Shown: one piece after another, positions 29,332 through 53,000 of the stretch | Position numbering within the stretch: the first letter of the stretch is position 1 | Layout: each line of letters starts with the position of its first letter | From: Dipetalonema caudispina | Lineage: Eukaryota > Nematoda > Chromadorea > Rhabditida > Onchocercidae | Length of the DNA stretch: 64,000 nucleotides | Reading direction: 5' to 3' | Assembly: GCA_013365325.1 (NCBI GenBank) | Contig: JABVXV010000053.1 | Location: 230,639 to 294,638 of the forward strand | The notes under the pieces: model-generated | Told to the model about the DNA's origin: nothing | What the model saw: the letters and a program-made list of their open reading frames with translations, nothing else | Databases searched by the model: none | Program-made: the position numbers and the translations under genes

Positions 29332-32300
29332 GCAAGTGTTACTACGTTTTATATATGAGTTTTCACCAACTGAACTTTCTGTTTCTGCATAGCTTTTTGT
29401 CATATAAACTGTATGCCAATTAGAAGTATCCGTCTTTTGTATATGTGTGTGTGTTTAATTAATCTCTGCTTCTGATTATTATTTACCTGGTTGGTTTGAA
29501 TACATTTTGGTTTACTGCTCTTGCAGTTTGTAAATCATTTCTTACTTATACTGCTATTTGTGTATGTTTAGTCTTGTCGTCCATCAATTATATTGTGGTG
29601 TAATTACTTTGTAGTTCATTTTCTAATTCTCGTCCATTGTATTACACATGCTTTTTGTACCAAATTTCTTTTAATGCTCATTGTACGTTGTGGGATCTGG
29701 TCACTCGTGTAGTTTTTTTTTCAAATAAAAGGAAAATATTTTGTGGTTTGTCAATATGTGTAATCTTTCTTGGTAATTGCTTTCTTTTTAACCAAATAAA
29801 TGGAAAATTTCAGTAATTTGAGATACTTCGATTTAGAAAGCTTCCAGAAGTAAGATTGTATGACTAGGGGAACTGTGCAGTTGGAAAATATAATTTCATG
29901 ATATATAATGCGCTCCACTCCTGATTTGTCCAGATAAATCCTCATACGCTTTGCGAGAATAGCAATAGTCTCTTAATGACGAGACATTGTAGATCGCATC
30001 TGTTGCAAGCTCATGAAACAATTTTATCCAGCAGTGGATTAGGGATAAAGTGCTCTACGTAAGGTATTTTCTTTTTCGTTGAAAATAACCATTTTAGGAG
30101 TTCACAAACTATGCATACAGATACAAGGGGATACCCTACTTTCATCTGTCTACATATTTTTGTAATGTCAGTTACGTGACTAATCTCCTGTTTAATCTGG
30201 TCGTATGAATATGGGAACTGTGTTCGACCTTTTGCAACCCTCTCAGTTTTGCTTCATTTCTCATCTTTCTATGTTTTACCTCCAACAACATTTCTTCATA
30301 AATAATGCACTGCGTCAAAAAATTTTGCTTTACCATGTCAGCTTTATCTTGGAAAAGTTGTGCCTTAAATTATAGTAGCATCTTAACTAAAGATCAAAGT
30401 TGGGAAATGGCAAATTTGTTTATTTCTATACAAAATGTTCATTAAAAGTGTGAATTTAGTAACAAAGAGAAGTATATATCCGATTAACGTTGCAACATAA
30501 GAATCATCGGTCTGATTAAGTCAGAGCCAAATTTAAATTTTAGACTGAAAGGAAATTAGTGGACAGTATCAGTCCTATCAAGTAATCAACGAACCCCCTG
30601 TCTCCACTACCCCTATTCAATTTGCCATACCAGTAGTACTTTGTCTGATCTTTTAATATCCTTTAGTACCTTGTACTCCAAATCTTTAATACGTTGTCTA
30701 TTACTGCCACATCAAAAATTGTATTTTTCAATCATTACGCTGACGAATCTTTGAGCCAATTAATTGCAAACCATTTCATGATGGAGATCTTGACTGATCG
30801 CATAGAAAACATTTGAGATCTCCCTTACGTATCCTCAAAAATTATGAATGCTCTTGCAGTCTTTTAATGATGTACGCCGAAAGATCAGCTACCGATAGTT
30901 TATTTTGAAGGAATTATCTCAAATAATCCTATACACTTGCTGATTGGTAATTCAAGACAAGCCCGACAAAAATTTTACAAGTAACGAAGCACTTAAGAGA
31001 ACAGATAATAGACGCTCTCCTTTTAAGTGAAATCGACAGTATTGCAGTTGGAAATGAATGAAATTAGTCTACCGAATATTTACTGCATAGTTTCCTTATC
31101 TGATAATCAAAAAGAAATTCATGCATCCCGTGTGTCTTATTTCAGTTTTGTAACCTATATTTGAGAACAATTCAGGCGGTTAAACGAACACAGTCCAATA
31201 TGCACATCTGTCGTGGAATATTATTGGGTGGTAGAAGGAATTTGGATTTTTGTAGAAGACAGTACAGTCCTCTTGGTATCACGACAAGTAATTGAATATG
31301 GAATTTATTGAATAACACAGCAATTATTATCAGCAGATGTTATAATAACTTTTACAGCGTAGTAAATTATTCAACCATTGAACTTACTGGTAGTAAGGTC
31401 TTTGCAAAAAGAATAAAATAGGAGAGGTAGAAGTGAGTGAATCGTAGCTTTCTAAGTGAATAAGGTGATTGAGTGAGCCCCGTAAAGCCGTGACCCTTGC
31501 ATATATATGTGTGTGTAGTGGGAGTGGCCTACGAGAATTATTGTAACCCCATGGTAAGTATATGACACAAAGGACAATGTTTTGCAATCCTAGCTTAAGC
31601 ATATAAAACAAAGGACACGATATTGCAATCTTATTTTAAGATATGAACAAAGGACAGTGCGTTTGATTTAAGCATATCCTAACCACAGACAACAAAGTCG
31701 TATTGTGTTGATATCTCATCTTAGACAAGGATAAGTTAGATTTATGTTAATTTATAAGATTAATTGGTTCATCACGATATGAAACATCAATTACTTTAAT
31801 TACAAGAAATGTTTTGATCCTTACTTTGCGAAATGTATTAGATTTCGCGACAACATCATAAAGTCCACTGTTCATAGTTAGCAACAGATACTTAAACTGA
31901 AGATGGCAGAACTTCTATTACAAGTCATTTTAGCATTACCTTATCACAAATATTGAAATGGTGAAATAAAGTTCTATAAAATCCAAAACCCACAGCTGAA
32001 AGATTTAAAGTTGCATTTTATTTCCACCTGTTTGAAATTCAGAACAAAACAAAAGGTCTGTAAAGCTGCAGGAATGAACGTCACCAAAAAACGCCTCTGA
32101 AGAATGTACGGAAATGAACCGTCCTATGTGGTCACAAATTTGAGATCACGCATTCAATCGTAATCAAATTCCAGAAATATCCGAGTTCACCGCCCAGTAT
32201 ATTATATCTAGCAGATCGGATCAATGTATTTTTATATAACTTTAAAAAAGATTTTTTTCGACAATTATTCCGAACTACGTCAGTTCCAAAACAGTCTGAA

Positions 32301-32744
32301 TTTAAAAAAATCAACGTTCAAAACAAGAATGCAGATCCAGAAAGTAAATGAAGAATTAATTTCAAACCTGCACTTTTACTAGAGTGGACTCCTCAATTTA
32401 ATTCACAAAAGTCTAGGACTTATTTAAGTCTAATTGACGCTTAAAACTCCTAAGTGCTAATTAAATCATTGTTGGGAAATGTACTAAACCATAATAATAA
32501 TAACACCCTGAATAAGATGGATTGATTCTTGGTAGAAAAAACACCAAGGAATAAAGATGGCATGTTGAATGTTACTACTATCAAGATATTTGAAGCAGAT
32601 GCATGAATTCCTCCAAGAAAATTAGTATAAAACATTGTCTTACAGATTATTCGTATTTTTCGATCGATTTATTATTTTTCACAAGTGAACTCATAATTTT
32701 AGTGTCCGAATTATAACAATATAATTTTGTTTTATTAAAAGTAA
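29332..32744. other. intergenic region, 3' ends of two convergent genes
   Basis: A 3.4 kb AT-rich spacer between the stop of the GDP-fucose transporter (+) and the stop of mitochondrial SerRS (-). It should contain both 3' UTRs. I see no coding exon. A degenerate tandem repeat lies at 31561-31677. Confidence 0.5.
31561..31677. repeat. degenerate tandem repeat, about 40-base unit
   Basis: Three diverged copies follow each other: about 31561-31601, 31602-31641 and 31642-31677. They share the pattern ACAAAGGACA then TTTGCAAT-like then TTAAGCATAT. The third is shortened. No coding role is seen. Confidence 0.55.
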
Positions 32745-35220
32745 CTATGAAATACGCTGGTGACTGTTATTTACATCTATAGCATTATGTAATCTGATAG
32801 TCCAGGACCTCGTTTTGGGCATTCTTCTGCGAATATCATACGGTAGCTCCAGCAAACGTTTTCTTTCCTAAAACCATGAAAAATGAAGATCTGCAGAACG
32901 CAATGGTGGAAACTGAAAATTGGGAAAGGTACTCTGAAAAAATTACATTCTGATAGGTTTCTAATAAAGCAATAAGCGTTCTTGTGGTTGCAACCGCCGT
33001 AGCATTACAAGTATGAGCGAATTTTTCCACACCACTCGAATCACGATATTTAATACCTGAAGCAGTAATGTCAGAAAATATTTTCCAAACTATTAAATTA
33101 GTGACAAAATCAATGTCGAAGAAGAGAACGCAAACAATGTTTACATTTTGAGGAAATGTAAACGTGACGAGAAAATACTAACTTAGCCGTCTCGCTTGAT
33201 AATCAGTGCAATTTGAAGCACTTGACACTTCACCGAACATCTTTCTTCCTGGCATCCAAGCTTCGATGTCGAATTTACGAGCAGCTGAAGCACCTAATTC
33301 TTCCGAGGGCATATCCAGAAGTCTAGAAAATTGATGACCTAATCGGTTTATAATAAATAACCAGTACATCATGTTAATTTACCAATGTAGACCTGCAATG
33401 TAGTCCTAAGTTCGAAAAAATCGAAGTCTGTATTTCGACCAGTTCATCTAGCTGCAAATCACTGTCATTTTCATCGCAAATAACAAACATCTCGATCTGA
33501 AATTTTATGAAATGAATTCTCAAGATATCTTGTTATGTACTGCAGGGTGTCTCCCAATGAACCAGCTGCACGTAGAACAGGGTTCAAACCTCCTGAATGA
33601 GGCTTATAATATCAAACACTAAATTATTCTATTAAATTTACCTGCCGGTCAGAGGGTTACTGAAAAATGAAATTTACTCTCTGGAAGCCATAACTAAGAT
33701 TGTAGCATGCGTAGGAAGAAAATAAACGTAATTCAAACTCAAATCAAATTCTTGCAACCCTTCTATTGGTGTGCTGCGTTCCATAATACTCTCCCTTTCA
33801 TGAAAAAAGCCTTTAATGAGCAGGAAAAACATAAAAAGCACCTTATTAAATTCGTGAACTCTGTACAATTTACTTTCGGCAGCATTTGTCGCAATTTCTG
33901 GCCGAAAGCATCTGCTCAAAGCTTTCAGCTTGAGAGGTAATTCATCATGTCCAAAAACCCGTCCACTTACCAAACTGCTGAGTCCCATTTCTCCAAATAC
34001 AAAATTCCATCTGTTTGAAATTATCTCAAGCGTTTTTTGGATTCTGATTCAACCATAAATTCCCTTTCTCAGACAAATTAATTTAAATGCACTGTACTTT
34101 ACTCAAATGCATGATCATGAAATTATTATATTACCTTACGTCGATCAAGTCAACTAACTTAGGTTTTTCCAGGCAAGATTATTTGAAAGAACCTACGGTT
34201 TCAGCAGTTCACAGTCTTCTGAATTATGATGTAATAGAATTTATCTCAGCGAAACTAATTTAGAAGACCATTAAAATGATTTTAAACCTCATTTCGACTT
34301 AAATTCAACAAAATGACAATTACCAACCCGATGTACCCGATAAACAGAAATCGTCATAGTTCCTCAGGCGATACAAGATATCCTTATCCGATCTTTGCTG
34401 CAATCCACATCCTTCAGGAATACTCTCATGAACTATGTCCGGTACAACGACAGGCTTGAAACCTTTTTGTTCCACGACCGATGAAACGTAATCAAGTAAA
34501 GCAAGCTCCAAATCCGCCAAAGGACCTAAAAGATGTTTGGGGGCTACAGCTATACCTATAGTTTGAAATTTAAAATTCCCTAATAACTGTGGGAATTTGA
34601 AAAAAAGTACCGATAAATGCATAACTTCGTTCACCACATGCATTCAAGGGATTGTAAAGAGTCTTCCAAGCTTTAGCAATACTTTCTGCAGTCTCCAAAT
34701 TACCATCCTTTCGTTTCTTACCAAAAAATCGCACAACATTCGCACTCGAAAAGTTGCCCTTTGCAACGCTTGTGTGGCATAAATTCGGTATAAGCATAGC
34801 TTCTTCGTAGAGCTGTAAATTCAACCTTCTGTTTTGGAAGACAAAATCCATTCAAACTTGGAAAAGCATTTATGAGCAACTTAACATTTTCAAGAGAGAA
34901 CAAATACTTACTTTATCCCATAACGATTGGTACTCCTGCTCGGACTGTTCCTGCTTTCCTGGATAATCTTGGATTTGCTTCCACAACCTGTGGACCGCAT
35001 CGATATCACCAATACCTTTACGGCATCGTATATTTTCCTTGATCACGTCCAGATTTTTGTTATTCAACAGAAAATCGAAATCCAGTTCTGGCCGAGAAAG
35101 AGCGTTCGATATGGAATTTAATAGTTTTCTTTTCAGCGACATTTCGAAATGAAAATTTTCACCAGTTATGTCATATCTCGATCTAAAAAGATGAAAATTT
35201 GACAACCTTCTGCGGTGCAT
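32745..35220 (-). CDS. SARS2: seryl-tRNA synthetase, mitochondrial type
   Basis: Eight exons: 35220-34912, 34812-34611, 34555-34328, 33990-33842, 33496-33393, 33322-33183, 33056-32947, 32867-32745. They total 1365 bases, 454 aa (human SARS2 518). The N-terminal part is a short tRNA-binding arm with the stretch ENIRCRKG, and [15 protein letters not shown]. Class II motif 2 is [17 protein letters not shown] with LYRVHEFNK. Motif 3 is [20 protein letters not shown] followed by [10 protein letters not shown]. The C terminus has [20 protein letters not shown]. The enzyme charges tRNA(Ser) with serine in the mitochondrial matrix. The basic start ([16 protein letters not shown]) suits a targeting peptide. 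The last exon was placed by phase and by [11 protein letters not shown], which resembles the bacterial VRIPEVLRPYM end. Exon 4 uses an unusual GGAG acceptor. Confidence 0.92.
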
Positions 35221-35428
35221 TTCTGAATAAAATAGGAAGAAGCTTGGAGAGAAAATCTCCTATCTTAAAGTAACTCTTTAATTAATTTAATTGAAATTAA
35301 TGATTTTGGATGCTTTCTAATGAAGTTTCATAAGGAAGATATGGGTAGGCGAAATGAAATGCAAGAGTGAAATCTTAATCTAATACACATGACCCTAAGG
35401 TCAACTTCTTATTGTCAACTTCTCTTCC

Positions 35429-35438
35429 TATATAAATA
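35429..35438 (+). promoter_or_regulatory. TATA-like element before the small ORF at 35452
   Basis: The sequence TATATAAATA lies 13-22 bases before the ATG of the small open frame. In an AT-rich genome such matches are common, so this is weak support for a promoter. Confidence 0.2.
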
Positions 35439-35451
35439 CAACGCTGCAACG

Positions 35452-35694
35452 ATGTCCTTGGATTTTGTCCAAGCTTTCAAAATCTGCGGCAAATTTCAAA
35501 CGGCTCGTATGATGGGACGTCAATTTAGAAGCGACATGAATGGGTGGTGGTTGGTTTGTTTAATAGCAGTGAGTGTACGTGAAGGAAGTTACGTAGTGAA
35601 TTTTTTTAACAGTTACGTAAGTGGTAAGACTATACATACGTCTTTGTTGGAAGATTTGTTGCAATGGATGAGAGATAGTTATCATACTGTTTAG
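35452..35694 (+). CDS. possible small gene between SARS2 and MELK
   Basis: An open frame of 80 codons begins MSLDFVQAFKICGKFQTARM and continues through a hydrophobic stretch (NGWWLVCLIAVSV) to SLLEDLLQWMRDSYHTV and TAG. An in-frame ATG at 35389 would add 21 residues. The composition looks like protein and the middle could be one membrane span. A good donor (GCA then GTGAGT at about 35569) lies inside it; using it would join in phase to the first MELK exon at 36313, so this might be an alternative 5' exon of MELK instead of a separate gene. I recognise no family. Confidence 0.3.
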   Translation: MSLDFVQAFKICGKFQTARMMGRQFRSDMNGWWLVCLIAVSVREGSYVVNFFNSYVSGKTIHTSLLEDLLQWMRDSYHTV

Positions 35695-36312
35695 TTTAAT
35701 GATAAGGGAAAATTGAGGTACTCCATTTGTCGGATATGTTGAATGTAATTTTCTATTTCTGAGGTTTTAGAAAGTTAAATTCATGGGAAGGTAAGACTAG
35801 ACACTTGCATCAGATTTCATTTCTTTTTTTCTTTTTGTACTTGATTCCATAAAATATGGCTCTATGTTTGAAAATATAATTTGCATATTTTCAAGACATT
35901 TAGCTTGAACTTCTATAATGTAATTAACATTTGTGCAGAAGCGGATATCACTATTGCTTCATGATTTAATGTGTCGCTTTAGATAAAATATTTCATTCAC
36001 ACATTTCATATTAATCCGAGGCGGTTTCCCGCACTACTCTGTTAAAGGTGCCTTCTTCGTGCTAATTACTCATTCTGGCATAAATTTATTGTCAGTTAAC
36101 TGTATGTTATCGTCCCTAAGAATTTGAGCTGACTTTTAAAATAATTTGGAAGTCAGATTTTATCGATTTCTTTATATGTTTCTCTGCTTCTCTCATAATT
36201 AATTTATTGTTCATCTTCGTGACTACAGTGTACCATATTTGACGCCCACAACACATAAGAGATCTGTAGTAACTGTGTATGTCGTTAGTGTGTATTACGA
36301 TTAAAATTGTAG
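35695..36312. other. spacer upstream of MELK
   Basis: AT-rich, no supported coding sequence. It ends in the acceptor AAAATTGTAG directly abutting the MELK ATG, which is typical of a trans-splice site or of an intron entering at the start codon. Confidence 0.4.
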
Positions 36313-40918
<4,606 letters not shown>

Positions 40919-42135
40919 TTCAATTCACAATCATTTAGTGACGTGGAATTCTTGAATTGCAGTAAAATTATTGAAACATCGCGTTTTGAATGCAAAACAC
41001 ATTTAAAAGTATAAAATTTGGACTTGGAAATAGTTTTGTTAATACTAGAAAATATTGAATTGCATCAAAAGCATTGGAACATTTTATTTTGAATGCCAGA
41101 CGTATTTGAGATTGCCGAATTTGACTTCATGGAGATGGTTCCTCATTCGGATTGTATATGAAGATTTTACGTTCTTGGTATGTGGTCTGTCCAAGTGTTT
41201 GACTTGTAAAGCCGATATTGTATGTGTGTAGGTGTTTTGCTTGTAGTAAATGGTTTGACAGTTTTGCTTATAATTTTTCATCCAGGAATATTACTATCTT
41301 TAGAATGAATCTCAAATTGCAGTATTATGCATTTTCTTTAATTCATTTTAGCCTTACCTTTTTCTCCGAGTTTCGTACAATCAATATTAATTGAGTAGGA
41401 AGTAGTCATGACTTGAATTTTAATTAGAATTTACCATCCTTTATTATCTCGTTATAAATTGCAGCCTTCTCATGGTGCTAATTTCCATTTTTTGTTTGAT
41501 TTATACAGTTAAAAGTTGTACGAAATTGTTGACATTATTGAATATTTCATACTTATTTCTGCATTATTGTAAGTGAAATTTCTAATGTCTTATAATCAGG
41601 TCTTGTCTATGTTTATCACTTCAGTTACGGCTGGAAAGTAAGTATTCGTTGACTCGATAACCGTAATCGAGAAGTCAGCATTTTTTCGTTGGCGGGAGAG
41701 GTGGTTACCGGCCCGCTGGTTTGCTCACTTTCATGTATACCTATTAATTGTTTTGAATGAAAATTCAGTTATTGTTTTTCAGCAAGATGTGTTGTAGGTG
41801 CGTGTTTTTTTTTTTTTCACCTCATGTTTTCCTTGCCTAAATAGTTTAAGATATATAAGTCTTTAAACATATCAAAAACATACTGTGTTCTATTGTTGCT
41901 CACTTAATGCATAACAGAGGCTATGTATGGTTAATCCTGCAGTATTTGCTTTCTTTATTTAAAGTTAAAGATTACTTCTTTTCTTCGTTGATTTTGTTTG
42001 ATATTTGCTAAAAAGAGAATCAAAACGGAAGAATGTCGGTTGTCAAGGCACTCATATGGTTCTCCACTAGTTTTTGTTTAGAAAGAATTTCTGAGTAGAA
42101 GTTCTTGGTGATGATGGAGTGTAGAATCAGTTCGA
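40919..42135. other. spacer between MELK and ALKBH6
   Basis: About 1.2 kb, AT-rich, both flanking genes on the + strand. Nothing coding is supported. It contains the MELK 3' UTR and ALKBH6 5' region. A poly-T run lies at about 41805-41818. Confidence 0.4.
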
Positions 42136-43760
<1,625 letters not shown>

Positions 43761-46139
43761 TTTTTTTAATTTTTTCCGAATGTACTTTTTTATCTACGTT
43801 TATAAGCATTGTTTTTTTCCAGCAATTTACAAATGGGGTGTTTTTAAGGTAGATGTTCTATAGTTTTGTTTCAGTCTTGATGTTCTTTCGTTATATCCTA
43901 AAGTTTATTGTAACTTAAACTTATCCCTGCTCGTTATTCATACTTTCCTAGACGTTATTCTTGCTTTATGCTGTTGTCATTCAACATTCCCGTAATTGTT
44001 ACTATTATCATGGTAGTAAAGTCAAACGTCAGTAATAGTTTGCTGACTGTGAGCAGTTTATTTCTTTCATTGGTTTTTCAATATTTTAAATCGTGTAAAA
44101 CGAGCATTATGGGCAAGAAACAAAACTTTGAAATAAATCTTGCAATGGTCAGTTGAACAATCAGGACTACCTTTTGTTGTTCAGAACAATTGCAAGTTTC
44201 AGTTGCGTGAGAGTTTTTGGATGTATGATTACAACTTCCAAGGGTTAGATATTTGTTTTCCTGAGAAATGGAAGGGTCACTACACAGAAGGCAAATGGTG
44301 GGGATAAGAAAAGCGGTCATTTTGAAAATTGCAGTTGGGGTGGCAAGATTGATGGCTTTTAGTAATGGTTAACGGTTCAGTAGTTTCGTAAATGTGAGTG
44401 CGGTAAAGTTGTGTAACTCTGATTGCGCAATGTCATTTAGTGAGCATTTGGTGCACGAGGTGACAGTTGATAGCTTGATAGCTTAGCCATGCCTTTCGTG
44501 TCTGACAAAGACTAAACACCGCAACCATATGTCATCCGCAAGCTGGCTACTATCAGCATCTTGAATTGTGTGCCTTATTCGGATGATACCGACCTCATGT
44601 TCATCTGAAAATTCCCAATATCAAGTAAATTAATATTCAGTCGAGGGAGTTTTGTATCTCCTTGAGTATGCTGTGAAATATTCCACCTCTTTCTCCCAAA
44701 AAAAGAAAAAAAATGAATATTACCACTTTACATTTGAGCGTAACAATGTTCAACTACGAATGAAATGGCTGATCGACTGGACATAATTTACCGCTGAAAA
44801 GAGAATATGACGGTTAAGTTCTTTCGATATTGCAAAAAGTTAGAATCCATCTGATTGTTAGTGAATAATATGTTGAAATATGGAAGCCATCTATGTTCAT
44901 TACACCTTTGACCATTATTTATTAAACTTAGCTGTTATTCTTATCCATTTTAAAAGCTCAGTAACCACTTCCTTGCTAAAATAGAAAAGGAAAACTGCTA
45001 TATCTATATCTGATACCATTTCCATCAAATTGCGACCCGAGGGTACTATATTGCTGTATGAAATAAGCAGAAATTTGAGCTAGTTTAAGTCATCTGTTTG
45101 GTGAACTCATTGACCTCTTCTCCTTGTCTCTATAGAGGGCAGCAACAGGAATTTGGACTGAAGCAAGGATGTTTATAATTTGGAAATCAAGTTGACGTTT
45201 GCCTGGCCAGCAGATGAAATAATTTGTTTATTCTTTCAATGAACAACATAATTCGTACAGTAATCAGATCCTATTATGGTTAGATTTTTCGCGATTCTGT
45301 CCACGAAATTTCCTTGAAACTAAAGGACTAAAAAATTAATAAAACAAAGTGACTACTTCTTATGATGGCGGTTATAAAATCATGAATCATATCCCATGTT
45401 CTTATATTGTAATGTTTAATTGTCGAGAAAGCAGAAAATTTTGGAATCATTTGGAAATAATTGGTTTTGTATTTTGCAATGTTTGGGAATTCGAAATAAT
45501 TCCAATTTTAATTTGTTTTCTGATAGTACCTGCGAATTTCAGTAATATTATCTGAAACTAAAGAAATATCCTGAACATTCCAGAAGAATAACGGAGAATG
45601 AGTCTCATCATGATTTCTTCACAAAGGAATTATCAGTATGCGAAAATGCAGGGTGGAAAATTGAGTTAACATTAAAGATCGAGGAAGAATTAAAATTGAA
45701 ATTACATTTAAATTTCTTAACTAAGATTTTAGCAAAAATGCATGGAAGGACATTATCGGCGAGTAGAATGGAATGAAGATGAGGAGGAGTGGTGAAGCTA
45801 CCGTACCCTGGAAAATGATGCCCGAAAGTAATCCATAGGATAATTTGACCAAAATGAGAAGGTCCAACCCCTAGTTCAGTTTGTTTGCATGTGTATAACA
45901 GAGTAGTAAAGTCATTCTGGATTGGTAGGATCATCCTAGTGGCCTAGTTCATTGTTAGGGCTAATCCACCAGGATTCAGAAAGACTCTGAGGTGAATCAC
46001 AACTGTTCCGTTCAGAGATTCCTTTGCGGTAACCAAATATGCTGCAGGAGAATTAAATTAGGGTGAATTTGTTGCTACACTAAGTCTTACGTATTTTAAA
46101 ATGTAATCCAGGAAATACCCCGACAGCTTCCCTCTGGTC
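43761..46139. other. intergenic region upstream of the Pitx gene
   Basis: A 2.4 kb spacer that should carry ALKBH6 3' and Pitx promoter sequence. A 108-codon minus-strand frame (45608-45934) is open but K/N/F/S-rich with no splice partners. An acceptor (GTAATCCAG) at about 46111 lies 28 bases before the Pitx ATG, suggesting a spliced leader or an upstream untranslated exon. Confidence 0.4.
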
Positions 46140-50013
<3,874 letters not shown>

Positions 50014-53000
50014 ACTTGTAGTTCAGGATTGTCGCACAACCGCAGAAAATATTACATAGATCTTTGAGATTGGTAATGTGTGATAATGATAAAGTAGAAA
50101 ATTAATCCCTTTCGATTTTCAGGCATTTTGTTTCTTCGTTTTTTAGAAAACTGCACAAAAAAAAGGGTACTTTCTGTGCAGATTGCAACGATCCATTATT
50201 ATTTTGCATTTTGTTTCGGTTGTAAGAATTTATTATTTTTTCTTTTTCTGGAAAATTTCTTAGAGATTTTAATTTTTGTAGAATTTGTAATTCTGATATC
50301 TCTATTCTTCGTTTTGCTAAATTATGCTTGTAAATTTCTTTGAAAGCAAAATATCTCAATAATAATTCCTCGTAGTATTTCAGATCACGTGAAATTATTT
50401 CCACAAATAGCTTTACTATATTATTACAATTCATAATGCTTCAGCTGTTGGATTTACTGTGTAATTTAAAATTTACAAATGATTTCTTCACCTCCAATTT
50501 GTAATCATCTTTAAAATATGACGGATTTGTTTATTCTCATTACCAATTAGATGGTCTGAATTTCAGACGAAGAATGCAATCGTTAACTTGCTGCATCTTT
50601 CCATAGTTTCTCTGAACAGAATATTTGGTTTACATGTGTAGCGTGTTTCTTAAAAATGAACTTTGAAGGTTTCCAGTTACAACGAAAAAGATTGGATTAC
50701 GGTTGTCAAGGAAGTAGTGTAATCATCTTATTCAATATGTGTCAAGTACCACGCATATTTTCTTTGCCTCATAAATCTTTTTATAGCATGAAATCTTTGG
50801 AATCATGAAGAGTTGATATCAATATAGTAGGTTAGTTCATTAAATGAAAAGGTTGATTAAGTAAATTGAAAGTAAACAATAACTTAAACTTGAATATCAT
50901 ATACGATGGATGAACACATTTTTGCATTCATATAATTAGTTCTTCATTTGTTGCCCAAAATTGATTTAAAAAGGTAAAAATTAGCATATAAGAAAGGCCC
51001 GAAAATCAATATTTATTGATTAGGAGGAAAAAATTTGTAACTAAACAAAGGAATGCTTTTCATAATTGTTTGCAACAAAATTAAGCTACGTCATTACACT
51101 AAATGATATCTATTTTAGTTCAGAAATCATAAAGATTAGTCATACTTTATAACGCAAATTTTCTTCCTTTTATTACCCTTTCCCCATTAACCGTTCCCAT
51201 TGAACAACATATTACTCATCAAATAAAAAGTTATCCTCTTCCAACTGTTATTTGCTTCAGTTATTAATTTTAATTGTTCATGCAAATATTCTGTATGTTA
51301 TTTTGCTAACTTCTTTTTCATAGAATTGCGTCATGCTAAATGACAAGTAGTTGTGCTGTGTAATGTTTGCAAGTGATGTGGAAAAACTGTCAAATGACCA
51401 AATTTAATGTTTTAGATAATTCTTTAATTTGTACTCGAATTCATGAAGATCAATTCATTTTGTAGGCTTAAATATTAATCAATAAATAGCAATGCGCAGA
51501 AAGCAATTCTGTCAAGGAATTTTTTATTAGCTAATTTAGTCAACTGAAACGTATTTCCCTTTCCATCATATCGCGATAGCAAAGTGAATACTGTTTATTT
51601 AGGTTCTCTCAATACCTATTTCTTGAAATAGTTCGAAGATTTCCCACACTTGACAAGTTTCACGATTTTTTCTGCTCAATTTCATCAAATCAACCAAATA
51701 AGGAAGCCAAAAATTCCACAGCATTCTAATTTGCACAGGGATTTCCTTCCGTCTCACGATAAACTCTGCGTGATTTTTTGATTCATACAGTTTGTTCTAC
51801 TATTTCACTTAAACATAATTATACAGAGACCATGAATCGAAAATCTAGACGATATTTGTCATCGCCGTAACCTTTATAGGTAAAAGAAAAGGAAGGATCC
51901 ATCTTATCGTCTTATCCGTCTTATTTGCAGGTGTACTCTACTAAAAAAGTAAAAAATCTAAGTTTCTACTTTAAAGTTCCTTCAAAAACTTTTTTGTCTC
52001 GAGAATTTTCCCAAAGAAATGGGATTCATAATTTAGAAAAGTTCTCCCTATGAATCAATTTGCTTAAATTTTCAAATTTCAATTCACAGAACAACTTTCA
52101 TAACCACAATTATGCACAAACAATCAAAGTGTTCGATTCTAAGCTGAATGATTTATCTTAGATTCTGCAATAAATCGTTGACGAGAGAGTAGTACTATTT
52201 TCAACTTAGTTCCTTTGGCAAATTTCAATATGAAATGAACAAATTGATGATTTAGCTGCATATGCTAGCAAAAAAGACTTCGTTGGATAACTGTGATGGA
52301 AAAAAAAGTTAGCTGGCATATATGTTTTTCATCACTATTGACAAAGTGCATTAAAACTTCAAGCATTTTATGGTTGCTACCCATTTCCAGTGAACTTACT
52401 TCATCGGTAACCTTCTCACTGCTTCTAAAATTCTTGTTTTCTTCCTTCCTTTTTTTTCAAATCCAAAGGCCTATTATGTGTATTTGTTTTTAGGTAATAA
52501 TTTCGAAGAAACCTTATCAAAGTGGTAAAATACAGAAATTCTACTTGTTTGTTACAAATTTTGTAGATTACCAAAATCCCTCATTTCGGATACTCTACAT
52601 AAATCTAAAGCTTTTCTTTTTTGATTAACCTAAAAAATTCAGTTCTTGCTACTCTTTTGCTAACTGTTCCCTTCTATAATGCTTGATTTTTCCCTGCTCC
52701 AAGACTAGTAATTAAGTTTCATTATTATGTATCGTAATTGATTAAGCTTAAAATAAACTTCTTGTTACACCTCTTAGTCTCATAGGTCAATAATTGGAGT
52801 GAACATATGGCACTTGCTAGTCCCAAAATGGTGCAATTCTTATTGCTTTACATAAGGTAAACAGTCATCGTGTAAAATTACATGAAAATCTTTAGAATTA
52901 AAAAACTGATCATTTCATCCCTTCGGTGTAACAAATTGTATGGAATTCATTTTGAAAATTGCCGTCAATCGATTTTATTACTTTGTTGATAGGAATTGTA

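Noticed and set aside
33566..33580. tRNA-like GGTTCAAACC
   Set aside because: The flanks do not pair into a T arm or acceptor stem, and it lies in a SARS2 intron.
45608..45934. 108-codon minus-strand ORF upstream of Pitx
   Set aside because: Asn/Phe/Ser-rich, no splice partners, no recognisable motif; could be chance in AT-rich DNA.
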